Part shown: positions 8,212 through 17,454 of the stretch, in pieces | Layout: every line of letters starts with the position of its first letter | How positions within the stretch are numbered: the first letter of the stretch is position 1 | Origin: Burkholderia cenocepacia | GTDB taxonomy: Bacteria > Pseudomonadota > Gammaproteobacteria > Burkholderiales > Burkholderiaceae | NCBI RefSeq assembly: GCF_900446215.1 | Contig: NZ_UAQZ01000001.1 | Coordinates: 310,001-374,000, forward strand | DNA length: 64,000 nt | Reading direction: 5' to 3' | The notes under the pieces: generated by a model | Databases searched by the model: none | What the model saw: the letters and a program-made list of their open reading frames with translations, nothing else | Told to the model about the DNA's origin: nothing | Position numbers and translations under genes: made by a program

Positions 8212-8607
8212 TCAATCGACGACCGCGATCGCATCCACTTCGATCAGATAACCGGGCGACAGCGCGGCCACGCCGAGCACCACGTCCGCGGGCTTGTGAT
8301 CGCCGAACAGCGCCACCCTGGCGCTTTCGATGATCGGCAAGCATGCATCGCGCTCGTAGTTCACGACGTAGATGGTGATCCTCGCGACCTGCTCGGGCCG
8401 CGCACCGGCAGCGGCAAGGGCGCGACCGAGATTGCCGAATACCTGACGCGCCTGGGCCGCGAGATCACCGTGGCCCACCAGCTTGCCGTCGATGTCCTCG
8501 GGCTCCTGGCCCGAGATGAATACCATCCTGCTTCCCGTCGCAACGACGACCTGCGTGTACGTTTGCGGTGTGGGCAGATCCTTGGGATTGATGCATTCGA
8601 GCGTCAT
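8212..8607 (-). CDS. RidA/YjgF/UK114-family protein (atypical, key Arg missing)
   Basis: 131-residue trimeric-barrel family protein; start MTLECINPKD at 8607 has AGGAG about 9 bases upstream. The family motif IEVDAIAVV is present at the C-terminus and FISGQEPEDIDG in the first half. The arginine that binds the imine/enamine carboxylate in true RidA (in the ARxCVEV segment) is not there: the aligned segment is ADVVLGVAAL. It therefore belongs to a non-archetypal subgroup and may not deaminate 2-aminoacrylate. Its real substrate is unknown. It lies next to the accessory patch and is transcribed alone. Confidence 0.85.
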   Translation of the reverse strand: MTLECINPKDLPTPQTYTQVVVATGSRMVFISGQEPEDIDGKLVGHGDLAAQARQVFGNLGRALAAAGARPEQVARITIYVVNYERDACLPIIESARVALFGDHKPADVVLGVAALSPGYLIEVDAIAVVD

Positions 8608-9310
8608 TGACGAGTCTCCTGCGATGATCAGATGCCAGCATCCCGACAGGCTTGTCGGAACCATCCGATGCTAGCAGACGTCGCAGTTCTTTCCGCTTTC
8701 GTCAGCGATCCGTCGTCGTGGAAAGCATGCGCAGGAACGCGGCTTGCTCGGCTTCGTGCGCGCCGTTTCAGCATGTCGGCATGTCACGGCATTGACCGAC
8801 ACCACGCGGCGATTCGTTCGCTGTCCGGCAACAATCGCCGGCGTGGCACGCCATTGCCGATTGTTTCGCCCTCGAATAGCTGCAGCACATTAATCGGCAT
8901 CCGTTAAATCGCACATTTTACCGGGGCGGCGGGTAATAATTGCGACCACTTTTCAATTCAATATTCAAAAACCAAAACATTATTGACTTCGGCTTTCCCG
9001 CAAATTTAGAATCGCCTACGACGGCTTACGCATCATTTTCTGCGCCGCCCCGGATTCGCCACCACCCGCGCGAAGGCCCGTCGCATAGCCTTTCCCGCGG
9101 GACATCGACGCGCACCCCTGTGGTTTTCAGCTTTCGGCATTATCGGCCACTCGGTTATTTGCCAACCCATTTTCCTTTCGACGAATCGCAACGCCTCGAT
9201 TAATTCCCGCCATTCGCCAGAATGAATACAAGACGGGATCAAACGGACCCAAGATCCGCCGATTAGAACATCCGGATAAAAAATCGCCAGTCATCAGGAG
9301 GGACATCAAC
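8608..9310. other. Long intergenic region upstream of the lipoprotein gene
   Basis: 703 bases with no recognisable gene. The stretch 8900-9020 is distinctly AT-rich compared with the rest of the window and contains the promoter listed next. 9040-9300 shows no conserved frame and probably forms a 5' leader of nearly 300 bases. Confidence 0.6.
8983..9012 (+). promoter_or_regulatory. Candidate sigma-70 promoter for the lipoprotein gene
   Basis: TTGACT at 8983-8988 and TAGAAT at 9007-9012 with an 18-base spacer, in locally AT-rich DNA. It would give a leader of about 290 bases before the gene at 9311. Confidence 0.5.
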
Positions 9311-11452
9311 ATGCATCGCCTTGCGAAGTCGCTGTGTCTCGGGCTCGTCTGTGCCGGCCTGCTGTCGGCCTGCAACGACGACGACGTCCAGTCGAACACC
9401 CCGCCATCGAACACCGCCGCGTTGTCGTTCCGCATGGATACCGGCGGCCAGATCAACGCGTTCTACCGGCAGGACAAGGTCGCCGCGCACCTGCTGGTGC
9501 GCTCGTCGACGAAGCCGCGCCTGCTGGTGGTCTTCCCCGCCGGCAACAGCGGCACCGGACTATGGTTCGACGACACCGCGCAGCCGGTGAACTGGAGCCT
9601 CGACACGCCGCCGTCCGCGCTGTCGGCCCCTGATGCGCATGGCCGCCCGCTGTACGGCATCGGCGCCGACGTGTCGGTCGACACCACGTCGCTGACGATC
9701 CGCCAGGGCGTGCTCAGCAACGTGCGCTTCCTGCGCGACTTCAACGGCGGCGCCACGATTCCGCCGCAGATCCTCACCGCGCCGACGGTCCAGGGCAGCA
9801 CCGCGCAATGGCAACGTGACCGCATCGACGGCGCACCGGGCTATGCGCTGCGCATCACGCTGCGCGACGGCGGCAGCATCGCGCCGGCTGCGGGCGGCAA
9901 GCTGGTGCTGAACGCGCCGGCGGGCGCACGCACGCTGAAGCTGCACATCGATGCGCTGTCCGGCGAGACGCCGCTGTCGCCGATCACGCACGCCGACCTG
10001 TTCGCGCCGTCCGTGAATCCCGACCCGGTCAGCCAGAACGTGCTCGAATTCCTGAGCTTCAACGACAAGCTGCTGGCCGGTTCGTGGCAATACGACACAT
10101 ACTTCGGCCGCGACACGCTGATTTCGGTCCGCATGCTGATGCCCGTGCTCGAACCCGCGGCGATCGAGGCCGGCCTGTCGTCGGTGCTCAGCCGGCTGTC
10201 GGCGGACGGCAAGGTCGCGCACGAGGAAGGCATCGGCGAATTCGCGCTGATCGACAACCAGAAGAACGGGCGGCCGAACGATGCGACGCCGACCTACGAC
10301 TACAAGATGATCGACAGCGACTACCTGCTCGCGCCGATCGCGGCCGCTTGGCTGATCGACGATACGCGCGGCCAGGCCCGCGCGGCCGCGTATCTGGCGC
10401 AGCGCGGCAGCGACGGGCAGACCAACGGCAGCCGCCTCGTCGTCAATCTGCTGCACGTCGCGACGACCGCGCAGCCGTTCGCGCAGCAGCCGTCGGTCGC
10501 GAACCTGATCCACCTGCGGCCCGGTGAAATCGTCGGCAACTGGCGCGACAGCACCGATGGCCTCGGCGGCGGCGTCTACCCGTACGACGTGAACGCGGTG
10601 CTCGTGCCGGCCGCGCTGCGCGCGGCGAACGCGTTCCTCGCCCGCGGCCTGCTCGATCCGTACCTCGATGCCGGGCAGCGTGCGACGCTCGCCAACACGG
10701 CGAATCAGGCGGCCACCTGGGAAACGCAGGCGCCGCCGCTGTTCCAGGTCAGTGTGCCGGCCGCACTGGCGGCCACCGACGTGTCGGCCTATGCACCGTC
10801 TGCCGGCGTGCCGGCCGGCGCCGCGCCCAACGCCCCGCTGGCCTTCTACGCGCTGTCGCTCGATCAGCAGGGCAACCCGATTCCGGTGATGAATTCGGAC
10901 GGCGGCTTCGCGCTGCTGTTCGGCACGCCGCCGGACGATCAGCTCCAGCGGATCGTCAGCGACGTCACGCGGCCGTTCCCGACCGGGCTCGTGACCGATG
11001 CCGGGATGCTGATCGCGAACCCCGCGTATGCAAGCCAGACGCTGTGGCCGAAGTTCACGAGCTCCGCGTATCACGGCACGGTGATCTGGTCGTGGCAGCA
11101 GGCGATGTGGGTGGCCGGGCTCGATCGCCAGCTCGCGCGTCAGGACCTGTCGGCCACGACCCGCACGCTGCTCACGCAAGCGCGGCAGACGATCTGGCAG
11201 GTGATCTCGAACGGGCGCGACATGCGCACGTCGGAAATGTGGACGTGGTCGTACGTGAACGGCAAGTACCAGACCGACGCATTCGGCACGCGCAGCGCCG
11301 ATGCGACCGAAGCCAACGCGGCGCAGCTCTGGAGTACGACGTATCTCGCGATCCGTGATCCGCAGCAGCGCGCGGGCAAGTACTGGTGGCAAGCGTCGCA
11401 GCCGACGCAGGACGCACAGCCGAAACAGGCGACGGCGGTGGCGGCGCGCTAG
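9311..11452 (+). CDS. Lipoprotein with six-hairpin glycosidase-like domain
   Basis: 713-residue protein preceded by AGGAGG about 7 bases before ATG. The signal peptide ends in the lipobox LLSAC (Cys21), so it is lipid-anchored in the envelope. Residues 22-230 are a beta-rich region; from about 255 the sequence YDTYFGRDTLISVRML and the following HEEGIGEF resemble the (alpha/alpha)6 toroid of glycogen-debranching and trehalase-like glycosidases. Later motifs are NWRDSTDGLGGGVYPYDVN and GTVIWSWQQAMW. Likely function is hydrolysis of a glucan or other oligosaccharide at the cell surface, but the catalytic residues and substrate cannot be fixed from sequence alone. Monocistronic, with a long leader. 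Confidence 0.72.
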   Translation: MHRLAKSLCLGLVCAGLLSACNDDDVQSNTPPSNTAALSFRMDTGGQINAFYRQDKVAAHLLVRSSTKPRLLVVFPAGNSGTGLWFDDTAQPVNWSLDTPPSALSAPDAHGRPLYGIGADVSVDTTSLTIRQGVLSNVRFLRDFNGGATIPPQILTAPTVQGSTAQWQRDRIDGAPGYALRITLRDGGSIAPAAGGKLVLNAPAGARTLKLHIDALSGETPLSPITHADLFAPSVNPDPVSQNVLEFLSFNDKLLAGSWQYDTYFGRDTLISVRMLMPVLEPAAIEAGLSSVLSRLSADGKVAHEEGIGEFALIDNQKNGRPNDATPTYDYKMIDSDYLLAPIAAAWLIDDTRGQARAAAYLAQRGSDGQTNGSRLVVNLLHVATTAQPFAQQPSVANLIHLRPGEIVGNWRDSTDGLGGGVYPYDVNAVLVPAALRAANAFLARGLLDPYLDAGQRATLANTANQAATWETQAPPLFQVSVPAALAATDVSAYAPSAGVPAGAAPNAPLAFYALSLDQQGNPIPVMNSDGGFALLFGTPPDDQLQRIVSDVTRPFPTGLVTDAGMLIANPAYASQTLWPKFTSSAYHGTVIWSWQQAMWVAGLDRQLARQDLSATTRTLLTQARQTIWQVISNGRDMRTSEMWTWSYVNGKYQTDAFGTRSADATEANAAQLWSTTYLAIRDPQQRAGKYWWQASQPTQDAQPKQATAVAAR

Positions 11453-11495
11453 CGCGTCGCCGCACGCATACCGACGGGCAACGGCATCGGCATGC

Positions 11496-11525
11496 AAAAA
11501 ACCCGGCGGCACGCCCGCCGCCGGG
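11496..11525 (-). terminator. Rho-independent terminator of the GGDEF gene
   Basis: On the minus strand CCCGGCGGC pairs with GCCGCCGGG (9 bp, 6-base loop) and is followed by TTTTTT. It lies 18 bases past the GGDEF stop and faces the convergent lipoprotein gene. Confidence 0.88.
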
Positions 11526-11543
11526 ACGTCGAAGGAATCCGGA

Positions 11544-12944
11544 TCACCGCGACACCACGCGATTCCGCCCTTCCCGCTTCGCCTGATACAGCCGCTCGTC
11601 GACCACCCGCAGCAGCGTATCGACCGTGCTGCCGTCGACCCCGTACTGCGCGACGCCGACGCTGACCGTCACCTGCACGCGCTTGAAGTCGAGCCCGAAC
11701 GGCGAACTCGAGATCGACGAACGCACGCGCTCGGCCGTCATCCGCGCACCTTCGAGCGGCATCTCGGGCAACAGCGCCATGAACTCCTCGCCGCCGACCC
11801 GCGCGAGCGCGCCCGCCGGCCGAATTGCCTCGAGGCACTGGCGCACGACGCCGCGCAGCACCTCGTCGCCGATCTGGTGCCCGTACGCATCGTTGATGTT
11901 CTTGAAATTGTCGAGATCGAGCGCGAGCAGGCAGAACGGCGTGCCGTCGCGCTCGGCCCGCACGATCTCGCGCTCGACTTGCGCGATGAACTGCCGGCGG
12001 TTCGACGCGCCCGTCATCGGATCGGTCGCGGCCATGTATTCGAGCTTCTGGTTCGTGCGCCGCAGCTCCTGCAGCGCGCTTTCGGTGCGCGCCATCGATT
12101 CCGACAGCCGGCTCATCAGGTCTTCCTGGCTGTAGATCGCCGAGAACGAGCGCGTCGTCTGCAGCGCCTGCACGACGCCGTAACTGAGCAGGAAGAATCC
12201 GCCCGCGAAGATCGCATGCGCGAGCCACCACATGTGATTCCACGGCTTGCCGAGGATGAACGCGAGCGACGACAGCGCGAACGCCATGATCGACACGCCG
12301 TAGATCACCATCAGCGGCGAGCGGATCCGCCGCGCGAGCAGCAGGCACACGTTCAGCAGCGAAAACACCAGCGCGCCGCCTTCCATCGACAGCCGCGTGC
12401 CCGGCGCGCCGGCGACCGGCGAATAGGCGATGTACGCGACCGCCACGTTGACGATCAGGAAGAACACGATCCACGGCAGCCAGGTGCGCACGCTCGTGCG
12501 CTTGTCGAGCCGGTCGGGCGGCCGCGAATACGACAGCAGGCCCGTGAGCAGCAGCGCCGACATCACGAACCGCGACGCGGGCCCGTACAGCAGGAACAGC
12601 CAGATATTGTGGTGCGCCATCCCGGTGAACGCCCCGTGCAGCGCATAGATCATCGCGAAGCCGAGGAAGCCGAGCGTGAGCCAGCGCAACAGCGGCTCGC
12701 CGGACGACCGGTAGCACACCCACGTCACGTAGGTGACGAACGCGCCTTCGACCGTCGCCGCCGCGATCGCGATTTCATGGAAAGCGTGGCTCTCGAACAC
12801 GACGCCCGGGTCGCTGAAGAACCACAGATAGGCAATCAGATAGGCGGGCAGCAACGCGAATCCGACCAGCAGGCATTTCGCGTAGAGCCTCGCGGCCGCG
12901 CTGACGACGCGCGGCGGTTCCCCGGCTGCATAGGTCGTACTCAT
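11544..12944 (-). CDS. Membrane-anchored GGDEF diguanylate cyclase
   Basis: 466-residue protein that should make cyclic di-GMP. Residues ~22-270 form about seven or eight transmembrane helices of a MASE-like sensor, followed by a short coiled-coil linker (about 275-310). The GGDEF domain starts at ATDPMTGASNRRQF, has DLDNFKNINDAYGHQIGD for nucleotide and metal binding, and an intact active-site loop GGEEF near 384-388. The inhibitory I-site normally reads RxxD five residues before GGEEF; here it is RPAG, so product feedback through that site is probably lost. No EAL domain. The ligand of the membrane part is unknown. Confidence 0.92.
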   Translation of the reverse strand: MSTTYAAGEPPRVVSAAARLYAKCLLVGFALLPAYLIAYLWFFSDPGVVFESHAFHEIAIAAATVEGAFVTYVTWVCYRSSGEPLLRWLTLGFLGFAMIYALHGAFTGMAHHNIWLFLLYGPASRFVMSALLLTGLLSYSRPPDRLDKRTSVRTWLPWIVFFLIVNVAVAYIAYSPVAGAPGTRLSMEGGALVFSLLNVCLLLARRIRSPLMVIYGVSIMAFALSSLAFILGKPWNHMWWLAHAIFAGGFFLLSYGVVQALQTTRSFSAIYSQEDLMSRLSESMARTESALQELRRTNQKLEYMAATDPMTGASNRRQFIAQVEREIVRAERDGTPFCLLALDLDNFKNINDAYGHQIGDEVLRGVVRQCLEAIRPAGALARVGGEEFMALLPEMPLEGARMTAERVRSSISSSPFGLDFKRVQVTVSVGVAQYGVDGSTVDTLLRVVDERLYQAKREGRNRVVSR

Positions 12945-13206
12945 TCGGTCCCCGGTCGGTCTGCTGCGTTGGTTCGATTCTTCGCGGCACGGATCGCACG
13001 ACGCACGATCTGGCCCATCGTGCCGAAAGGCAAATGTCAGAGCAAGTATAGGTGGGGCAATTCGTTTGACAAGTCAGGGGAAACGGCATTGCCGGGTGCA
13101 TGCCTTTTACTTCCCGATCGTTGCGAATGGCGCGTGCGCCGCGCCTATTCACCACGGCGGCGGGCGGTGACGCGAAAGCGCAACCACGGCCGCCGCCGGT
13201 CAAAGA

Positions 13207-14385
13207 TCAGAGGATTTCGAACAGGCCGGCCGCGCCCTGCCCGCCGCCGATGCACATCGTGACGACCACGTACTTGACGCCGCGCCGCTTGCCTTCGATC
13301 AGCGCATGGCCCGTCAGGCGTGCGCCCGACACGCCGTACGGGTGGCCGACCGCGATCGCGCCGCCGTTCACGTTCAGGCGATCCTCAGGGATCCCGAGCG
13401 TGTCGCGGCAATACAGCACCTGCACCGCGAACGCCTCGTTCAGCTCCCACAGGCCGATGTCGTCGACCTTCAGCCCCGCCTGCTTCAGGAGCTTGGGCAC
13501 CGCGAACACCGGGCCGATGCCCATTTCGTCCGGTTCGCAGCCGGCCACCGCGAAGCCGCGGAACGCACCCAGCGGCTGCAGCCCTTCGCGCTGCGCGGCC
13601 TCGGCGCTCATCACGACGCACGCCGACGCGCCGTCCGAGAACTGGCTCGCGTTGCCCGCGGTGATCACGCCGCCCGGCACCGCCGAACGGATCTTCGACA
13701 CGCCTTCGAGCGTCGTGTCGGGCCGGATGCCTTCGTCGGCCGACACCGTCACTTCCTGCGTGAACAGGCGGCCCGTCGCCTTGTCGGCGATGCCCGCGAG
13801 CACGGTGATCGGTACGATCTCGTCGAGGAACAGCCCGGCTTCCTGCGCGGCCGCCGCGCGCAGTTGCGACTGCACGCCGTACGCGTCCTGCCGCTCCTTC
13901 GAGATGCCGTAGCGCTTCGCGACGTTCTCGGCGGTCTGCAGCATGTTCCAGTAGATCTCGGGCTTGTGCTGGACGAGCCAGCCTTCCTGGATCATGTGCC
14001 GGTTCATCTCGTTCTGCACGCACGAGATCGACTCGACGCCGCCGGCCACATAGATCTCGCCTTCGCCCGCGATGATCCGCTGCGCGGCCAGCGCGATGGT
14101 CTGCAGCCCTGACGAACAGAAGCGGTTCACCGTCATCCCCGGCACGCTCACCGGCAAGCCGGCGCGCAACGCGATCTGCCGCGCGATGTTCGCGCCCGTC
14201 GCGCCTTCGGGGTTCGCGCAGCCCATGATCACGTCCTCGACGCGGGCGGGGTCGAGCTTCGCGCGCTCGAGCGCGGCCGCGACCACGTGGCCGCCGAGCG
14301 TCGCGCCGTGCGTCATGTTGAATGCACCGCGCCAGGATTTCGCCAGCGGCGTGCGTGCGGTCGATACGATTACGGCTTCGGTCAT
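13207..14385 (-). CDS. Acetyl-CoA acetyltransferase (thiolase)
   Basis: 392-residue thiolase catalysing thiolytic cleavage of 3-ketoacyl-CoA, the last step of beta-oxidation, or the reverse condensation. The acyl-accepting cysteine is Cys90 in [10 protein letters not shown]; the catalytic His is in [10 protein letters not shown] and the second Cys in [18 protein letters not shown] stands before the ATG at 14385. It is followed upstream on the same strand by pncA and a hydratase/dehydrogenase gene, so it probably serves the fatty-acid degradation group at 13.2-19.1 kb. Substrate chain length cannot be read from sequence. Confidence 0.93.
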   Translation of the reverse strand: MTEAVIVSTARTPLAKSWRGAFNMTHGATLGGHVVAAALERAKLDPARVEDVIMGCANPEGATGANIARQIALRAGLPVSVPGMTVNRFCSSGLQTIALAAQRIIAGEGEIYVAGGVESISCVQNEMNRHMIQEGWLVQHKPEIYWNMLQTAENVAKRYGISKERQDAYGVQSQLRAAAAQEAGLFLDEIVPITVLAGIADKATGRLFTQEVTVSADEGIRPDTTLEGVSKIRSAVPGGVITAGNASQFSDGASACVVMSAEAAQREGLQPLGAFRGFAVAGCEPDEMGIGPVFAVPKLLKQAGLKVDDIGLWELNEAFAVQVLYCRDTLGIPEDRLNVNGGAIAVGHPYGVSGARLTGHALIEGKRRGVKYVVVTMCIGGGQGAAGLFEIL

Positions 14386-14435
14386 GCGAGTCTCCTTCGG
14401 TCCTGCTTCATGTCCTGAATCGGATGGGAAATGCG

Positions 14436-15068
14436 CTACGCCGCCGGGCGCGCGCCCGCGGACGTCGCATGCGCGACACCCGCTGCCTGCATCTGCTGCC
14501 ATGCGTGCGCGAGCGACCCGTTCAGGTCGATCGCACGGCATGCATCGTTGATCACCGCGGCTTCGAAGCCTGCCGCGCGCGCATCGAGCGCCGACCACGC
14601 GACGCAATAGTCGGTCGCGAGCCCGCAGCACCACACGCGCTTCGCGCCGAGTTCGCGCAGATAGCCCGCGAGCCCGGTACGCGTCGTGCGGTCGGCTTCG
14701 ACGAACGCGGAATAGCTGTCGACCTGCGCGTCGCCGCCCTTGCGGATCACGAGCCGCGCGTGCGGAATGTCGAGGTCGCGATGCAGCGCCGCGCCGTCGG
14801 TGTCCTGCACGCAGTGCACGGGCCACAGCACCTGCTCGCCGTACGGCAGCGCGAGCGTCGAGAACGGCTCGCGGCCCGGATGGTTCGCCGCGAACGACAC
14901 GTGTTCGCGCGGATGCCAGTCCTGCGTGAGCACGACCTGGTCGAAGCGTTGCGCCAGTGCGTTGATCACCGGCACGACCGCATCGCCGTCGGGCACCGCG
15001 AGCGCGCCGCCCGGCATGAAGTCGTATTGCACGTCGATCACGAGCAGGACGTCGTCGGTGCGTTTCAT
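14436..15068 (-). CDS. pncA: Nicotinamidase (PncA)
   Basis: 210-residue isochorismatase-fold amidase converting nicotinamide to nicotinate for NAD salvage. The catalytic triad is visible: Asp12 in VIDVQYDF, Lys in VIRKGGD, and Cys in GLATDYCV. The metal site is in [12 protein letters not shown]. It lies between a hydratase/dehydrogenase gene (45 bases away) and a thiolase (50 bases away) on the same strand, so it is likely part of one transcript even though its pathway differs. There is no signal peptide. Confidence 0.94.
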   Translation of the reverse strand: MKRTDDVLLVIDVQYDFMPGGALAVPDGDAVVPVINALAQRFDQVVLTQDWHPREHVSFAANHPGREPFSTLALPYGEQVLWPVHCVQDTDGAALHRDLDIPHARLVIRKGGDAQVDSYSAFVEADRTTRTGLAGYLRELGAKRVWCCGLATDYCVAWSALDARAAGFEAAVINDACRAIDLNGSLAHAWQQMQAAGVAHATSAGARPAA

Positions 15069-15112
15069 TGCGTGTCTCCAGACAGGATCGGTCGCGCCGC
15101 GATACGGCGGCG

Positions 15113-17197
15113 TCAGCCGTTGAACCCGCGGCCGGCCTTCGCCAGTTCCGCGATCGACGGCGCGAGTTGCCATGCGTCGCCGTTCGGCGCGGCCGCATAA
15201 CGGCGAATCGCGCGCTCGACGTTGTAGAGACCGACCGTATCCGCGTACAGCATCGGGCCGCCGCGCCACAGCGGGAAGCCATACCCGGTCAGGTAGACCA
15301 TGTCGATGTCGGACGCCTTCGACGCGATCTTCTCTTCGAGGATCTTCGCGCCTTCGTTGACGAGCGCGAACACGAGCCGCTCGACGATCTCGTCGTCGCC
15401 GATCTTGCGCCGCTCGACGCCGCGCTCCTTCGAGTACGCGACGACCATCTCGTCGACGAGCGACGACGGCTTCGCCTTGCGGTCGCCCGGCACGTAGTCG
15501 TACCAGCCGGCGCCCGTCTTCTGGCCGAAACGGCCCTGTTCGCACAGACGGTCGGCGATCTTCGAATACTGCAGGCCGGGCTGCTCGACGTAGCGCCGCT
15601 TGCGGATCGCCCAGCCGATGTCGTTGCCGGCGAGGTCGCTCATCCGGAACGGCCCCATCGCGAAGCCGAATTTCTCGATCGCGCGATCGACCTGCGCGGG
15701 CAGCGCGCCTTCCTCGAGCATGAACAGTGCCTGGCGGATGTACTGCTCGATCATCCGGTTGCCGATGAAGCCGTCGCACACGCCCGACACGACCGCCGTC
15801 TTGCGGATCTTCTTCGCCACCGCCATCACGGTCGCGAGCACGTCCTTCGCGGTTTGCGCGCCGCGCACGACCTCGAGCAGCTTCATCACGTTCGCCGGGC
15901 TGAAGAAGTGCATGCCGACGACGTCCTGCGGACGCTTCGTAAACGCGGCGATCTTGTCGACGTCGAGCGTCGACGTGTTCGACGCGAGGATCGCGCCGGG
16001 CTTCGCGACTTCGTCGAGCTTCTTGAACACCTGCTCCTTCACGCCGAGTTCCTCGAACACGGCTTCGACGATCAGGTCGGCGTCCTTCAGGTCGTCGTAG
16101 GACAGCGTCGGCGTGATCAGCGCCATGCGCGCATCGAGCTTCTCCTGCGTGAGCTTGCCCTTCTTCACCTGTGCGTCGTAGTTCTTGCGGATCGTCGCGA
16201 GGCCGCGCTCCAGCGCGTCCTGCTTCGTCTCGAGCAGCGTGACGGGCAGCCCGGCGTTGATGAAGTTCATCGCGATCCCGCCGCCCATCGTGCCCGCGCC
16301 GATCACGCCGACCCGGCGGATCTCGCGCAGCGGCGTGTCGGCCGGCACGTCGGGAATCTTGCTCGCCGCCCGCTCGCCGAAGAATGCGTGGCGCAGCGCG
16401 CGGCTTTCCGGCGTCATCATCAGCGCGACGAAACCCTCGCGCTCGGCGACGCTGCCCTTGTCGAAACCGTTCAGCACGCCGGCCTCGATCGCGTCGATGC
16501 ACTTGTGCGGCGCGGGGTAGTTCGGCGCGGCGGCTCGCGCGGAATTGCGCGCGAACTGGATGAAGCCGGCCGCGTTGTCGTGGACGATCTTGCGATCGCG
16601 CACGCGCGGATGCGGCCCCTTCTGCGCGCCGACCTTGCGGGCGAACGCCACGGCCGCGTCGAGCAGGTCGCCGTCGGCCATTTCGTCGAACAGCCCGCTC
16701 TTCGCGAGCTGCTCCGACGGCACCGGCGCACCCGACACGATCATGTTCAGCGCGGTTTCGAGCCCGACCGCGCGCGGCAGGCGTTGCGTGCCGCCCGCGC
16801 CCGGCAGCAGCCCGAGCTTCACCTCGGGCAGCGCGACCTGCGCGCCCGGCGCCGCGACGCGGTAATGCGCGCCGAGCGCGAGCTCGAGGCCGCCGCCCAT
16901 CACGACGCTGTGCAGCGCCGCGACGACCGGCTTCGCGCTCGCCTCCACCGCGCGGATCACGGTGTGCAGCGTCGGCTCCTGCAGCGCCTTCGGCGTATTG
17001 AATTCGGTGATGTCGGCACCGCCCGAGAACGCGCGGCCCGCGCCGGTCAGCACGATGGCCGTGACCGACGGGTCCTGCGCGGCGCGATCGAGCGCGTCCA
17101 TGACGCCCTGGCGGGTCGACAGGCCGAGCCCGTTGACGGGCGGATTGTTGAGCGTGATGACGGCCACGCCGTCGCGAGTCGAGTAATCCACTGCCAT
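15113..17197 (-). CDS. Bifunctional enoyl-CoA hydratase / 3-hydroxyacyl-CoA dehydrogenase (FadB/FadJ-like)
   Basis: 694-residue two-domain enzyme for the middle steps of beta-oxidation. The hydratase half (about 1-190) has the oxyanion motif [11 protein letters not shown] and both catalytic glutamates, Glu105 in GGGLELALG and Glu125 in [11 protein letters not shown]. The dehydrogenase half starts with the NAD-binding [13 protein letters not shown] near 297 and carries [15 protein letters not shown] with the catalytic His; the C-terminal domains repeat. Start at 17197 is supported by GGAGG 8-10 bases upstream; an open frame further upstream lacks support. It likely pairs with the nearby thiolase. 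Confidence 0.94.
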   Translation of the reverse strand: MAVDYSTRDGVAVITLNNPPVNGLGLSTRQGVMDALDRAAQDPSVTAIVLTGAGRAFSGGADITEFNTPKALQEPTLHTVIRAVEASAKPVVAALHSVVMGGGLELALGAHYRVAAPGAQVALPEVKLGLLPGAGGTQRLPRAVGLETALNMIVSGAPVPSEQLAKSGLFDEMADGDLLDAAVAFARKVGAQKGPHPRVRDRKIVHDNAAGFIQFARNSARAAAPNYPAPHKCIDAIEAGVLNGFDKGSVAEREGFVALMMTPESRALRHAFFGERAASKIPDVPADTPLREIRRVGVIGAGTMGGGIAMNFINAGLPVTLLETKQDALERGLATIRKNYDAQVKKGKLTQEKLDARMALITPTLSYDDLKDADLIVEAVFEELGVKEQVFKKLDEVAKPGAILASNTSTLDVDKIAAFTKRPQDVVGMHFFSPANVMKLLEVVRGAQTAKDVLATVMAVAKKIRKTAVVSGVCDGFIGNRMIEQYIRQALFMLEEGALPAQVDRAIEKFGFAMGPFRMSDLAGNDIGWAIRKRRYVEQPGLQYSKIADRLCEQGRFGQKTGAGWYDYVPGDRKAKPSSLVDEMVVAYSKERGVERRKIGDDEIVERLVFALVNEGAKILEEKIASKASDIDMVYLTGYGFPLWRGGPMLYADTVGLYNVERAIRRYAAAPNGDAWQLAPSIAELAKAGRGFNG

Positions 17198-17344
17198 CTG
17201 CCTGCCTCCATGCATCGCGCGCCGGATTGGCTGCGCTTCATTGTGCGCGGTCGAACAGCCGCATGTCCGGATGAACGGAGGCAGCATACAACGAAAAAGC
17301 ACGGTCGTTCAATTTGAATTTTGTTCCCGATCCGGGGACGGATC

Positions 17345-17423
17345 GGGCGACCGGCAGCGGGCGACCGGCAGCGGGCGACCGGCAGCGGGCGACCGGCAGC
17401 GGGCGACCGGCGTCGGGCGACCG
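17345..17423. repeat. 14-bp tandem repeat, about 5.6 copies
   Basis: Four perfect copies of GGGCGACCGGCAGC begin at 17345, 17359, 17373 and 17387. A fifth copy with two changes (ending CGTC) begins at 17401 and a 9-base partial copy at 17415. It fills the gap between the two lipid-metabolism genes, downstream of the acyl-CoA ligase and upstream of the hydratase/dehydrogenase gene. It is a candidate variable-number tandem repeat. Confidence 0.92.
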
Positions 17424-17454
17424 TTCGCGGGCCGGCGCCGGCCCGACTCGGGGC

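Noticed and set aside
13207..17302. Longer frames joining thiolase, pncA and hydratase genes as fusions
   Set aside because: Each gene has its own stop, start and ribosome site; the joined frames are out-of-frame readings of the neighbours.
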